A stretch of DNA of 25,062 bases from the NCBI GenBank assembly GCA_964058805.1, contig CAXKVV010000653.1:1-25062 (forward strand). Direction: 5' to 3'. Source of the DNA: Schoenoplectus triqueter (lineage: Eukaryota; Streptophyta; Magnoliopsida; Poales; Cyperaceae). A program made the translations under genes and the position numbers. Shown piece by piece: positions 1-8,054 of this stretch; position 1 is the stretch's first letter, and each line of letters starts with the position of its first letter. The notes under the pieces are model-generated. The model saw nothing but the letters and a program-made list of their open reading frames with translations. It ran no database searches and had not been told where the DNA came from.

Positions 1-870
1 GTTATGTTGATAAATAGAGTTAAAACTGTTTTAACTTCTATAATCATAGGATGCATCTGGCAGAATGCACTATGACCATCCAATTACACAGATGATGATA
101 TACTATACAATATCATGATCCAATAAACTATTTACTTGTGTTTAATTCTTTTGTCTCATAGCTATCAAATCAGTTTCAAAGTAGATATGTGTCATCCTTG
201 TAAACTTAATCTTTTCTTGATCCTGAGTAAATTATCAAATATAATTACTCTTGTAATTATACTGCTAGCAGATAATCTTACTCTATCAAGGGGCCCAGTG
301 ATGCTATAACTCATATAGAAATATGAGGGACAATAGTACTTTTGGCAAACCATATCTTGCTCTGCATAAGTTATGTATACCGAAGAGCTACCTTTATAGC
401 CACCTTTTACGGATAACGTTTGGTAGAAATCATACGCATACATATCTTATATAGGAAAGATAAATACCTCATACTATAGAATTTAATACTGAACGAAAAT
501 ATTAATGACACGAACACAATTTCATTTAATGTTTCATTTGGGGTCTATCAAATACGATGTTCCTAGACCATCTATCTATGTGATTAAAATGACAACTCTT
601 TGTCTATGATCTGTAAAACTTGACCATCATTTAATTCACATACTAACATGATAACAGTTAATTAGTGTTCCTGCTAATTACCTTGGTTAGTGACTTTTAA
701 GAGTATATTCTATATTATGAAGTTTCACAATTCCAGTCATGAACTCGGAATGATTCATAAATTTAATAATACTCAAGGAAATAAAATATCGTTTAAATAT
801 CCAATTCATGGACAAAGCTTTATATAACCAATTTATCATATTATTGACTTCAAGATTATTACAAACTAAC
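1..870. other. AT-rich non-coding stretch, unrecognised
   Basis: I find no convincing gene here. The open frames are short, lack recognisable motifs and look like chance. The texture of the minus strand is somewhat like a decayed LTR-retrotransposon flank, but I see no protein motif, primer-binding site or LTR end that supports this. Confidence 0.4.
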
Positions 871-1263
871 ATATATATATATAGTAAAGATACCGTGAGT
901 TTAACTTAAAAAGTACATCAAATTATCTCCAAAATTTAATTTATCATGCTCATTAAATTCTTTATATGAAAATATTATGGGATGCAAAAATTTGGAATAT
1001 TTTGAGTTTTTTAAGTTATGGTTTTTAATTTTTGAAAATGAGCCCTAAAAAATAATAATATATTCAATGCTTGAACATAATTTTTAAAAATTAAAAATGG
1101 TGACTTAAAAAGCTCAAAGCACTCCAACTTTTTGTATCCCACAAGATTTTCATATAAAGAATTTAATGAGCATGATAAATTAAAATTTGAAGATGATTTG
1201 ATGTACTTTTTGAGTTAAACTCACGGAAGATCTCTGTGAGCTTAAACTCACGCTATCTTTACT
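871..1263. mobile_element. Foldback/MITE element 1 in a TA tract
   Basis: A (TA)n tract at 871-882 is followed by an element of about 381 bp (883-1263). It begins AGTAAAGATACCGTGAGTTT and its right end, reverse-complemented, reads AGTAAAGATAGCGTGAGTTT. The inverted repeats continue inward: the left half (ATCAAATTATCTCC, TTAAATTCTTTATATGAAAA) reappears inverted near 1130-1210, so much of the element is a long foldback. There is no coding capacity. The right end carries an extra inverted copy of the CTCACGGA-type motif (1220-1250). A second TA/GA tract follows. Superfamily is not proven; TA flanks fit Tc1/mariner-like or Micron-like MITEs. Confidence 0.75.
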
Positions 1264-1291
1264 CTATATATATATAGAGAGAGAGAGAGAG

Positions 1292-1479
1292 AGTAAATCT
1301 AGCGTTCTCCTGGGAGTACGGAACCCCTCCGTGATCCTACCTCAAAAAATATATTAAATGATCTTCAAATTTTGATTTATAACTATTCTTCATATTGAAA
1401 TCTTGTGGGGTACAAAAATTTAGAGTGTTTCGAGTTTTCTATGTCGCTCTTTTTAATTTTCCTAGGAGCACACTAACTT

Positions 1480-1483
<4 letters not shown>
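1292..1483. mobile_element. Foldback/MITE element 2, internally deleted
   Basis: This 192-bp element starts AGTAAATCTAGCGTTCTCCT; its right end, reverse-complemented, starts AGTAAAGTTAGTGTGCTCCT. Internal text (CTCAAAAAATATATTAAATGATC, then a GGGGTACAAAAATTTAGAGTG-like block) matches one half of neighbouring elements 1, 3 and 5, so it looks like a shortened derivative of the same family. It is bounded on the left by a GA tract and on the right by the long (TA)n tract. Confidence 0.6.
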
Positions 1484-1533
<50 letters not shown>

Positions 1534-1541
1534 AGAGAGAG
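1483..1541. repeat. (TA)n-(GA)n compound microsatellite
   Basis: An almost pure TA run of about 48 bases grades into AAGAGAGAGAGAG and separates foldback elements 2 and 3. Similar compound TA/GA tracts occur at 1263-1291, 1925-1967 (CT/TA/GA), 2350-2394 and, as TA only, 2799-2810 and 3219-3232. Confidence 0.9.
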
Positions 1542-1924
1542 AGTGGAGATACCGTGAGCTTAACTCAAAAAATATATCAAATTATTTTGAAATTTTAATT
1601 TATCATTCTCATTAAATTCTTTATATGAAAATCTCATGGGATACAAAAATTTGGAGTGTTTTGAGCTTTTTAAATTATAGTTTTTAATTTTTAAAAATCA
1701 GCTCTAATAATAATAATAATATATTCAATACTTGAACATCATTTTAAAAAATTTAAAACGGTGACTTAAAAAGCTCAAAACACTCTAAATTTTTGTATCC
1801 CACAAGATTTTTATATAATGAATTTAATGAGAATGATAAATTAAAATTTTGAGATGATTTAATATATTTTTTGAGTTAAGCTCACGGAAGGCCTCCGTGA
1901 GCTTAAGCTCACGGTATCTCCACT
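1542..1924. mobile_element. Foldback/MITE element 3
   Basis: This 383-bp element starts AGTGGAGATACCGTGAGCTT. Its right end, reverse-complemented, starts AGTGGAGATACCGTGAGCTT: an exact match over 20 bases. It aligns with element 1 along its whole length, including the central AATAATAATAATATATTCAATACTTGAACAT stretch region near 1706-1740 and the inverted ATTTTTGTATCCCACAAG block near 1790. The right end has the near-palindrome GCTCACGGAAGGCCTCCGTG continuing AGC (1879-1901). It is probably mobilised in trans if at all. Confidence 0.8.
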
Positions 1925-1967
1925 CTCTCTCTCTATATATATATATAGAGAGAGAGAAAGAGAGAAA

Positions 1968-2346
1968 GTTAGGTTATGGTGCTATGCAAAGCATGAATCA
2001 TTCCCGTACTATGAATCATTTTTTGTTATCAAATTATAAATGGTTGATCTAACTCTACAAAATGATTTTCGTATTAATATCTAGACGTAGACCAAATTTT
2101 ATATTTAAAAAAAATTAACTATTTTTTAAGATAGTTAGAAAATCACTTGTTTTGAATGACTCATAATAACTAAATCAAGTGATTTTCTAACTATCTTAAA
2201 AAATAGTAAAATATTCTAAAAATATATATAATTTAATTTACGACTAGATATTCATACGAACATTTTGTATGATTAGATCGACCATTTACACTTGATAACA
2301 TAGAACCGATTAATAGTACGGGAGTGATCCGTGTTATGCATAACCC

Positions 2347-2350
<4 letters not shown>
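1968..2350. mobile_element. Foldback/MITE element 4, second family
   Basis: Terminal inverted repeats begin GTTAGGTTATGGTGCTATGC on the left and TTGGGTTATGCATAACACGG on the reverse-complemented right. They share the inner block CCCGTACTAT followed by AATC. A second, perfect 32-bp inverted repeat lies in the middle (2118-2149 with 2176-2207, 26-nt loop). There is no coding capacity. A diverged relative with the same end motifs and the same central AAAATAGTAAAA text lies at 12895-13240. Confidence 0.7.
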
Positions 2351-2394
<44 letters not shown>

Positions 2395-2396
<2 letters not shown>

Positions 2397-2798
2397 TAAA
2401 TCTACGGTGAGTTTAAGCTCATGGAAGACATCCGTGAGTTTAGCTCAAAAAATATATCAAATGATCTCTAAATTTTTATTTTTCAATCTCATTAAATTCT
2501 TTGTATTGAAATCTTATGGGGTACAAAAATTTAAGATGTTTTGAGTTTTTTAAGTCATTATTTTAAATTTTTAAAAATAATATATAAACATTGAATATTT
2601 ATTATAATTTTTGGAGCTGATTTTCAAAAATTAAAAAAAAATAGAAAACTCAAAATATTTTAAATTTTTTACCCCATAAGATTTCAATATGAAGAATTTA
2701 ATAAGAGTGAAAAATCAAATTTTGGAGATCACTTGATATATTTTTTGAACCTAGTTCACGAAAGTCTTTCGTGAGCTTAAGCTCACCGTAGATTTACT
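2395..2798. mobile_element. Foldback/MITE element 5
   Basis: This 404-bp element is related to elements 1-3. Its ends match over about 45 bases: left AGTAAATCTACGGTGAGTTT, right (reverse complement) AGTAAATCTACGGTGAGCTT, both continuing into AAGCTCA..GAAAGA..TTCGTGA-type text. Unlike elements 1 and 3, both ends carry the alternating inverted CTCACGGA-like motif, so it has the most complete termini of the set. (TA)n tracts lie on both sides. Confidence 0.75.
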
Positions 2799-3236
2799 AT
2801 ATATATATATGCTAAAATACAACGTATTGTACGGATACATCCGTGCACCGCGTTAAAATATTAAAATTTAAGTTAAAAATGACTGATCCAAACCATTCAA
2901 TTTATTCTTCATATCATTTTTTTGTAGAAATTCAAATTTATATTTGGGTTATTTAGGTCTAGATTATCAATTATGTTATAATCAATTTGACTTTTTAAAT
3001 AATATAGATATGATTAATTAATTTGGGGCTAGTTAGATCAGTTTCAAGTCGATATACTTCATTTATTTTATTAACAAACTGAAGACATGCTACTTATGAT
3101 AATTATGATTAATATACATTATTTTTTATGATAATTTTAATTTATGACATATAAATTTTGATTAATAGGCATTATTATGATTCGAAATATATTTTTTTTA
3201 TTTCGGTATAAATTCTGAATATATATATATATGCTA
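2799..3236. repeat. AT-rich segment flanked by TA-tract direct repeats
   Basis: The sequence ATATATATATATGCTA occurs at 2799-2814 and again at 3221-3236. Just inside the left copy is a hairpin-like GTACGGATACATCCGTGCAC (2829-2848). The right side has no matching terminal inverted repeat that I can see, so this may be a truncated element or the product of recombination between TA tracts. Confidence 0.4.
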
Positions 3237-3668
3237 GACGAGCAATTTCAGAAGTTTATGCAAATCCTCAAATAGCTCCAAATCACCATTCCTTTCACTG
3301 ATGCACTGACACAGATGCCCACTTATACTAAATTTCTGAAAGATATACTCTCAAACAAGCGTAGTCTTGGAGAATGAAGAAGGGCCCAGCTGAATCTAAA
3401 TTACAACGCGATCCTGAGTGGGACAATGCCAGCCAAGTTGGAAGATCCAGGAAAATTTACTATACCTTGCATTCTGGGGAAATTATCTATTAAAAAGGCT
3501 CTATGTGACTTAGGAGCTAGTGTGAGTCTTATGTCACGCATAGTCTTTGAACAAATGGGCATCAGTGAACTAAAACCAACACAAATGATAATCCAGCTAG
3601 CTGACGCCTCATTTCAACTATCCATCGGGATAGTAGAATATGTACCGGTGAAAGTGGTGAATTTATAA
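3237..3668 (+). pseudogene. Ty3/gypsy gag-pol fragment with retropepsin core
   Basis: One reading frame from 3237 to the stop at 3666-3668 resembles the plant Ty3/gypsy region between gag and protease. An upstream part reads EQFQKFMQILK, a stop, then LQITIPFTDALTQMPTYTKF, LKDILSNKRSLGE and a stop. It is followed by NYNAILSGTMPAKLEDPGKF and TIPCILGKLSIKKALCDLGA, where DLGAS is the aspartic-protease active-site motif (usually D[TL]GA), then the QLADASF block. Stops interrupt the frame at 3273-3275 (TAG) and 3375-3377 (TGA). The match ends abruptly at 3668; no reverse transcriptase, RNase H, integrase or LTR is present. It is a dead fragment of a retrotransposon polyprotein. Confidence 0.85.
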
Positions 3669-3719
3669 AGAGAAGTTTAATATTTATATAGTATAATTTT
3701 AAAGTAATAAGATACATAT

Positions 3720-4086
3720 ATGTAGCACGAATCGGGTTGGATCTGATTTTGGATTGTCTGATCTCGGGTCATCTCGGGTTTCGGCTTTGGATCGGGTCGG
3801 GTTTCGGATCATTTGATCTCGGATCATTTTGGGTTCCGGGTTGTTCGTGTTCGGATCGGGTCGGGTTTTAGAGTGTCTGATCTCGGGTCATCTCGGGTTC
3901 CAGGGTCTTTCAGGTTCGGATCAGGTCAGGTTTCGAGTTGTCTGATCAGAGGTCATCTCAGGTTTCGGGTCTGGATCGGATCAGATTCGGATCAATTTGA
4001 CTTTCTAAAAAAATCAAGTCGGGTCACATTCGAATCCGAGCGGACCAGACGAGTTTCTCATGTCAGGTCGGATTTTGCCACCTCTA
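3720..4086. repeat. Degenerate TCGGGT-type array, possible MITE
   Basis: About 300 bases consist of diverged short units such as GATCGGGTCGGGTTTCGGATC and CTGATCTCGGGTCATCTCGGG. It is G/T-rich on the + strand, in contrast to the AT-rich surroundings. The right edge reads TTTTGCCACCTCTA, i.e. TAGAGGTGGCAAA on the other strand. I recall this as a common start of G/C-rich hAT-like MITEs in plants. The left edge (GTAGCACGAATCGGG) is not a mirror image, so the element boundary on that side is unsure. A 103-codon open frame across the array (3813-4124) is a by-product of the repeat. Confidence 0.55.
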
Positions 4087-4831
4087 AATATTATCGTAGA
4101 GAATACAGTGGACAGTTAATTTAAAGGAAAAAGATATGATGAGAGTTACATTACAACAGATGATTTTAAATTTACGGGCTCTTTTAATTTCAAGGGATAG
4201 ACAACACTTTACTCTACGTGGTACCGTAAAGGATGTGAATTCTGATAATCACTGCCTGAGTTTGGGGTCGAATTTGACAACAGTGATCTAAGGAAATTTA
4301 AAATTTGAAATAGTTATCATTGCTTTTGAGGACAGGGTTACTAGCTGCAACCCGAGCATTTCTAAGGACGGCAGTGTCAAATCTGATCAACTTAGATTTT
4401 CAAATAATACCTGAATTTGGCTAAAATTTTATTTTTTTATTTGTTTGGCTTACTTAAAAAACGGACTTAATCCTACAAATAACTATTCATGTAAAATTCT
4501 ATTCTTACTTGCACCGATTCTATTCCAACTTGTACATTAAAACGCTTAATTTGAACTTCTATTTTGACTGGTTAGTGGAGACCCATCAATCAGAAAAAGA
4601 TCAGTGGAGACCGCATTGCAATGCTTCACGTTTACAATTAGTTTTGAATGACGACAATTGACCTTGACTTCAGTTTGATTACTTCAATCCTCATTGATTA
4701 CTTCAATTCATATGTGGATTGAATTAACTAGTGTGGCACGAATGACGAATGCTCGCCATCTAGAAAAGTCTGAATTAAATCAATAACTTTTTGGCAATTA
4801 TTTTCGGATTGCTTGGAACCCTAACACTGTG
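4087..4831. other. Non-coding stretch, no recognised feature
   Basis: I see no gene, RNA or clear transposon end here. The stretch around 4320-4390 (TTTGAGGACAGGG) faintly recalls the tail of a gypsy internal region, but it is too short to claim. Confidence 0.35.
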
Positions 4832-5431
4832 TGTTTGGATGGTGGAAGAATTAATGTAAGAATATTATTTTTTGAGTTAGTAATTGAGAATAGTTTAAAA
4901 TTAGTGACATTTCAGAAAATATAAGAATAAAATTATTTTTTTTACTGTTTGGATGGTAATTTGAGAATAGTGATAGAGAGAATAAATAAAATAATGAATT
5001 ATTATTTTGTGTTTGATGCTAATGATTATTATTATTATTTTATTCATTATTATTAATTTGTTTACTATTTTTTATTATTATTTTATTAAATATTGTTGAT
5101 ATTTATTTTATTTAACATTAAAAAATATTTTGTATTATTAATTATTATTAATCACTATTTTATTTGATAATAATGATGATTATTTGTTAATTATTATTTA
5201 CTATTAATCTGATTATTATATATGTTTGGATGGCGGAAGGATTAGTGTAAAAATAGTATTTTTGGGTTAGTGATTGAGAATAGTGTGAGATTAGTGACAT
5301 CTTGAAAAATTATGAGAATAGAGCTATTTTTACTATTCGGGTTAGTAAATGTCGTTTGAATGATAACTTGAGAATAGCGATAGAGAGAATAAATAAAATA
5401 ATGAATTATTATTTTGTGTTTGATACTAATG

Positions 5432-5492
<61 letters not shown>

Positions 5493-5650
5493 GTTTGTTT
5501 ACTATTATTTATTATTATGTTACTAAATATTATTGATATTTATTTTATTTAATTCTAAAAATATTTGGTATTATTAACTATTATTAATCACTATTTTATT
5601 TGATAATAATGATGATTGTTTGTTTATAATTATTTACTATTAATTTGATT
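4832..5650. repeat. Tandem duplication of a ~390-bp AT-rich unit
   Basis: The unit starting TGTTTGGATGG at 4832 is repeated from 5223. Both copies contain TTGAGAATAG, GTGACAT, GATAGAGAGAATAAATAAAA and TAATGAATTATTATTTTGTG in the same order. They share a tail of TTTTATTTGATAATAATGATGATT and a final ATTAAT[CT]TGATTATTAT. The two copies differ mainly by point changes and by the size of the ATT run. It has no coding potential apart from a poly-Tyr frame produced by the microsatellite. Confidence 0.8.
5431..5491. repeat. (ATT)n microsatellite
   Basis: About 20 uninterrupted ATT units lie inside the second copy of the duplication. The first copy has only about five at the equivalent place (5023-5040), so the run expanded after or during the duplication. 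Confidence 0.95.
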
Positions 5651-6237
5651 ATTATTTTTTTTCATGGCTTATTAAAAATACAATGAGCATTATATATAAG
5701 GACCGTCATTTTTTTAACCAACTCTAATTTTTATGTCATATTCAAATATTTATTATTTAATCGAATTCTAAAAATAAAAATAAAATTGAACAACGATAAA
5801 AAAAATTTAATGAAAACGATTGTTACATTCAGAAGGGAAACATTATTCATATTCGATTTCGTCAATGCCTCTATTACAAATATAATATATATGTATATAT
5901 ATGTTACTATAGGTAGCAAAATTTAAGCGATGAATTGCAAATCTTAAAAGTTTGAATTGAAGGAGACGGCGAGAGATGCATATGGGAATAAAATAAAAAA
6001 ATGGGGTCATGCATTTTTTAACTATTTCTCTCTCTTCTACTTTTTTTTCCTAACCTGCTGTTCCGACTATTGTATGGATTAACAGATCAGCGCTAACCTA
6101 TAACTGTTCTCTTTCCTTAACCAGCGTTTGGATCACATCCAACTCATGATGTTCCGAGAATAGAGCTATTCTTCTCGATCCAAACATAAAATAATGGAAA
6201 TCTGATATAAGACCACATTGTGGTCAGTGAGGGTCAA
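5651..6237. other. AT-rich non-coding stretch
   Basis: I find no gene. A palindromic GAATAGAGCTATTC at about 6160 sits next to CGATCCAAACAT, similar to the TTTGGAT text at the start of the 4832 duplication. This could be a distant end of the same repeat, but I cannot establish it. Confidence 0.3.
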
Positions 6238-6484
6238 TGTTATTCGGATATTTTTTTCTAACTCGTCAAATAAGTATTGGATACGCGATCGATACGGGTG
6301 CGCATTTGATACGGTGTAGGTGTGGCGTATCAGATTATTTTATTCACTTTGATCAACGGATTCAGTTTCCGATATACCCCGATACGTCTCAATATTTTCT
6401 GATACATCCTAATAAGTCTCTGATACGTCCTGATATGTCTTCGATACGCCCTGATACTTTCACTACACCACAAATAGGCTTTTA

Positions 6485-6790
6485 CAGCGGTTATTTCCCC
6501 CAGTTAGCAGCGGTTGTACAACCGCTGTTATTGGGAGCGCTGCAAAGTTTAACAGCGGTTTTGTTAAAAACCGCTACAAATTGTTTACAGCGGTTCTTAT
6601 ATAACAACCGCTGCAAAATACCATTTACAGCGGTTTTTAACTAAAAACCGCTGTAAACATCACCTTTTACAGCGGTTTTTACCTTAAAAACCGCTGTAAA
6701 ATTATATTTGCAGCGGTTTTTTCATAAAAACCGCTGTAATTTTTTTTTTAAATTCATTTGCAGCGGTTTCTTCGTAAAAACCACTGTAAA
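6485..6790. repeat. Left subterminal repeat array of the short CACTA element
   Basis: About six pairs of inverted units (TTACAGCGGTTTTTA with TAAAAACCGCTGTAAA) are spaced roughly 50-60 bases apart. Each pair can form a small hairpin. Variation is mostly in the loop and in the last unit (ACCACTGTAAA at 6780). Confidence 0.85.
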
Positions 6791-7011
6791 ACTATTTTTT
6801 TAATTGTTTCTTTTTATTTCTGTGACTAGCCCATATATGCTAGCCATATATAATATTTTCATCACATGCATTTTCACAAAAAACAATAAATAACTACATT
6901 TAATTACTAATTAACTACATCTAATTAACTAATTTATCTAACATACATACATAATACAACAAAATATAACATATATTTACAAAATATTAAAACTTGATAA
7001 AAAAAATGTCA

Positions 7012-7425
7012 AAACAAGGCGAGGCGGGGAAGTGGCGCGGTGAGGCGAGACGGGGCAGCGACGCGGCGGGGCGCGGCTCGGGCAGCGGCGCGACACGGGC
7101 AGCGGCGGGGCGAGGCACGGCAGCGGCGGGGCGAGGCACGGCAGCGGCGGGGCGAGACGAGGCAGCGGTGAGGCGAGGCGGCGGCGTGAGGCAGGGGCGA
7201 GGCGAGGCGACAGCGCGAGGTGGGGGCGAGGCGCGAGGCGGGGCGAGGCGAGGCACGACAGCGGCGGGGCGAGGAGGCGGCGAGGCGAGGCGAGGCGGCG
7301 GCGCTAGGCGGGGGCGAGGCGGGGGCGCGAGGCAAGGCGAGGCGAGGCGCGAGGCGGGGCGAGGCGAGGCGGGGCGAGGCGCGAGGCGGGGCGGGGCGGG
7401 GCGAGGCGAGGCGAGTCGAGGTGAT
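7012..7425. repeat. G-rich, T-depleted degenerate GGCGAGGC repeat block
   Basis: About 400 bases inside the short CACTA element are built from diverged GGCGAGGC, GGCAGCGGCGGGGCGAG and GCGAGGCGGGG units. From 7021 to 7414 I count only about eight T residues, while G predominates on the + strand. The surrounding genome is AT-rich. Long open frames on both strands (Arg/Gly/Ala-rich on +, Pro/Ala/Ser-rich on -) follow from the absence of stop-codon letters and are not evidence of genes. Confidence 0.85.
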
Positions 7426-7516
7426 GCAGTGACTAGGTTTTCCACATTAATGAAGCTGTGAGAAAGGGGCAGGTTTGGATCCCATGAGAAAAGATCTTTT
7501 CTAAAATAAAAATTAA

Positions 7517-7734
7517 TTTACAGCGGTTTTTAGTTAAAAACCGCTGTAAATGAGTTTACAGCGGTTGTTAAAAGAAAATCGCTGCTAAGTTTACAGCGGT
7601 TGTTAGCTAAAAACCGCTGTAAATGGGTTTACAGCGGTTTTTAGCTAACAACCGCTGTAAACTTAGCAGCGGTTTTCTTTTAACAACCGCTGTAAACTCA
7701 TTTACAGCGGTTTTTAACTGAAAACCGCTGTAAA
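7517..7734. repeat. 107-bp near-perfect palindrome in right CACTA subterminal array
   Basis: The left arm 7517-7623 and right arm 7628-7734 are reverse complements with about two mismatches in 107, separated by TGGG. Each arm contains two or three of the smaller ACAGCGGTT/AACCGCTGT hairpins, so smaller cruciforms are nested within a large one. Confidence 0.9.
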
Positions 7735-8054
7735 TGGTGCGCTGCAAAAGGAGTTTTCTGGCGTAGTGTTTTTAGATACAATCTATTTAGTTATTTTTTT
7801 CTTTATTTTATTCACTTTTAAAAAAATTATCACGGATTTTTTTTCTTTTTTATAATCACTGACAAAGTTACAAATCCATCTCAAATTCTTTAATTTTTTT
7901 ATCATAATAAAACAAATTATTTTTTATATATTATATAAAAATATATTTTATTATTATATATAGCCGCACTCATATCCTGTATTTTTTAATTTTTCTGTAT
8001 CGTCGCACTTGCACCGTATCCGAAACGATACCTACATCCGTACTCGTGCAACAC

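Larger units (their letters stand above)
6461..7768. mobile_element. Non-autonomous CACTA (En/Spm-type) transposon, 1308 bp
   Basis: It begins CACTACACCACAAATAGG and its reverse-complemented right end begins CACTACGCCAGAAAACTC, the CACTA signature. It is flanked by TTT on both sides (6458-6460 and 7769-7771), matching the 3-bp target duplication of this superfamily. Both ends hold arrays of inverted ACAGCGGTT...AACCGCTGTAAA units (6485-6790 and 7517-7734). These are the kind of subterminal repeats that element-encoded proteins bind in known CACTA transposons. The middle holds an AT-rich stretch and a very G-rich block. No transposase is encoded. It sits inside repeat copy A. Confidence 0.92.
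6238..8054. mobile_element. Interspersed repeat copy A, split by a CACTA insertion
   Basis: Two halves, 6238-6460 and 7772-8054, line up with the continuous repeat copy B at 12269-12807. The left half has TGTTATTCGGATA, ATAAGTAT[TC]GGATA and a run of diverged GATACGTCC units. The right half has ATAATC[AG]CTGACAAAGT, ACAAATCCATCTCAAATTCT, the TATATTATATAAAAATATAT block, CTCATATCCTGTATTTTT and a CAACACA end. Ends are weakly inverted (TGTT..TCGG against TGTTGCACGAG on the reverse strand). No protein is encoded. Family not identified. Confidence 0.8.

Noticed and set aside
3813..4124. 103-codon plus-strand frame
   Set aside because: It is generated by the TCGGGT-type repeat array and its period; composition is repetitive and no motif is seen.
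5302..5493. 63-codon frame ending in poly-Tyr
   Set aside because: The Tyr run is the ATT microsatellite read in one frame; the same region is a non-coding tandem duplication.
6237..6644. 135-codon plus-strand frame
   Set aside because: It runs across the border of repeat copy A into the CACTA subterminal array (border at 6461), so it is a chance read-through of two unrelated repeats.
6987..7461. Long overlapping open frames on both strands (Arg/Gly-rich and Pro/Ala-rich proteins)
   Set aside because: They are caused by the low-complexity G-rich, T-depleted repeat, which cannot form stop codons. There is no family similarity or sensible gene context.
6485..7734. Regularly spaced repeats that resemble a CRISPR array
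   Set aside because: Units are inverted pairs inside CACTA ends, spacers are not unique, and the sequence is plant nuclear DNA; subterminal transposon repeats explain them.
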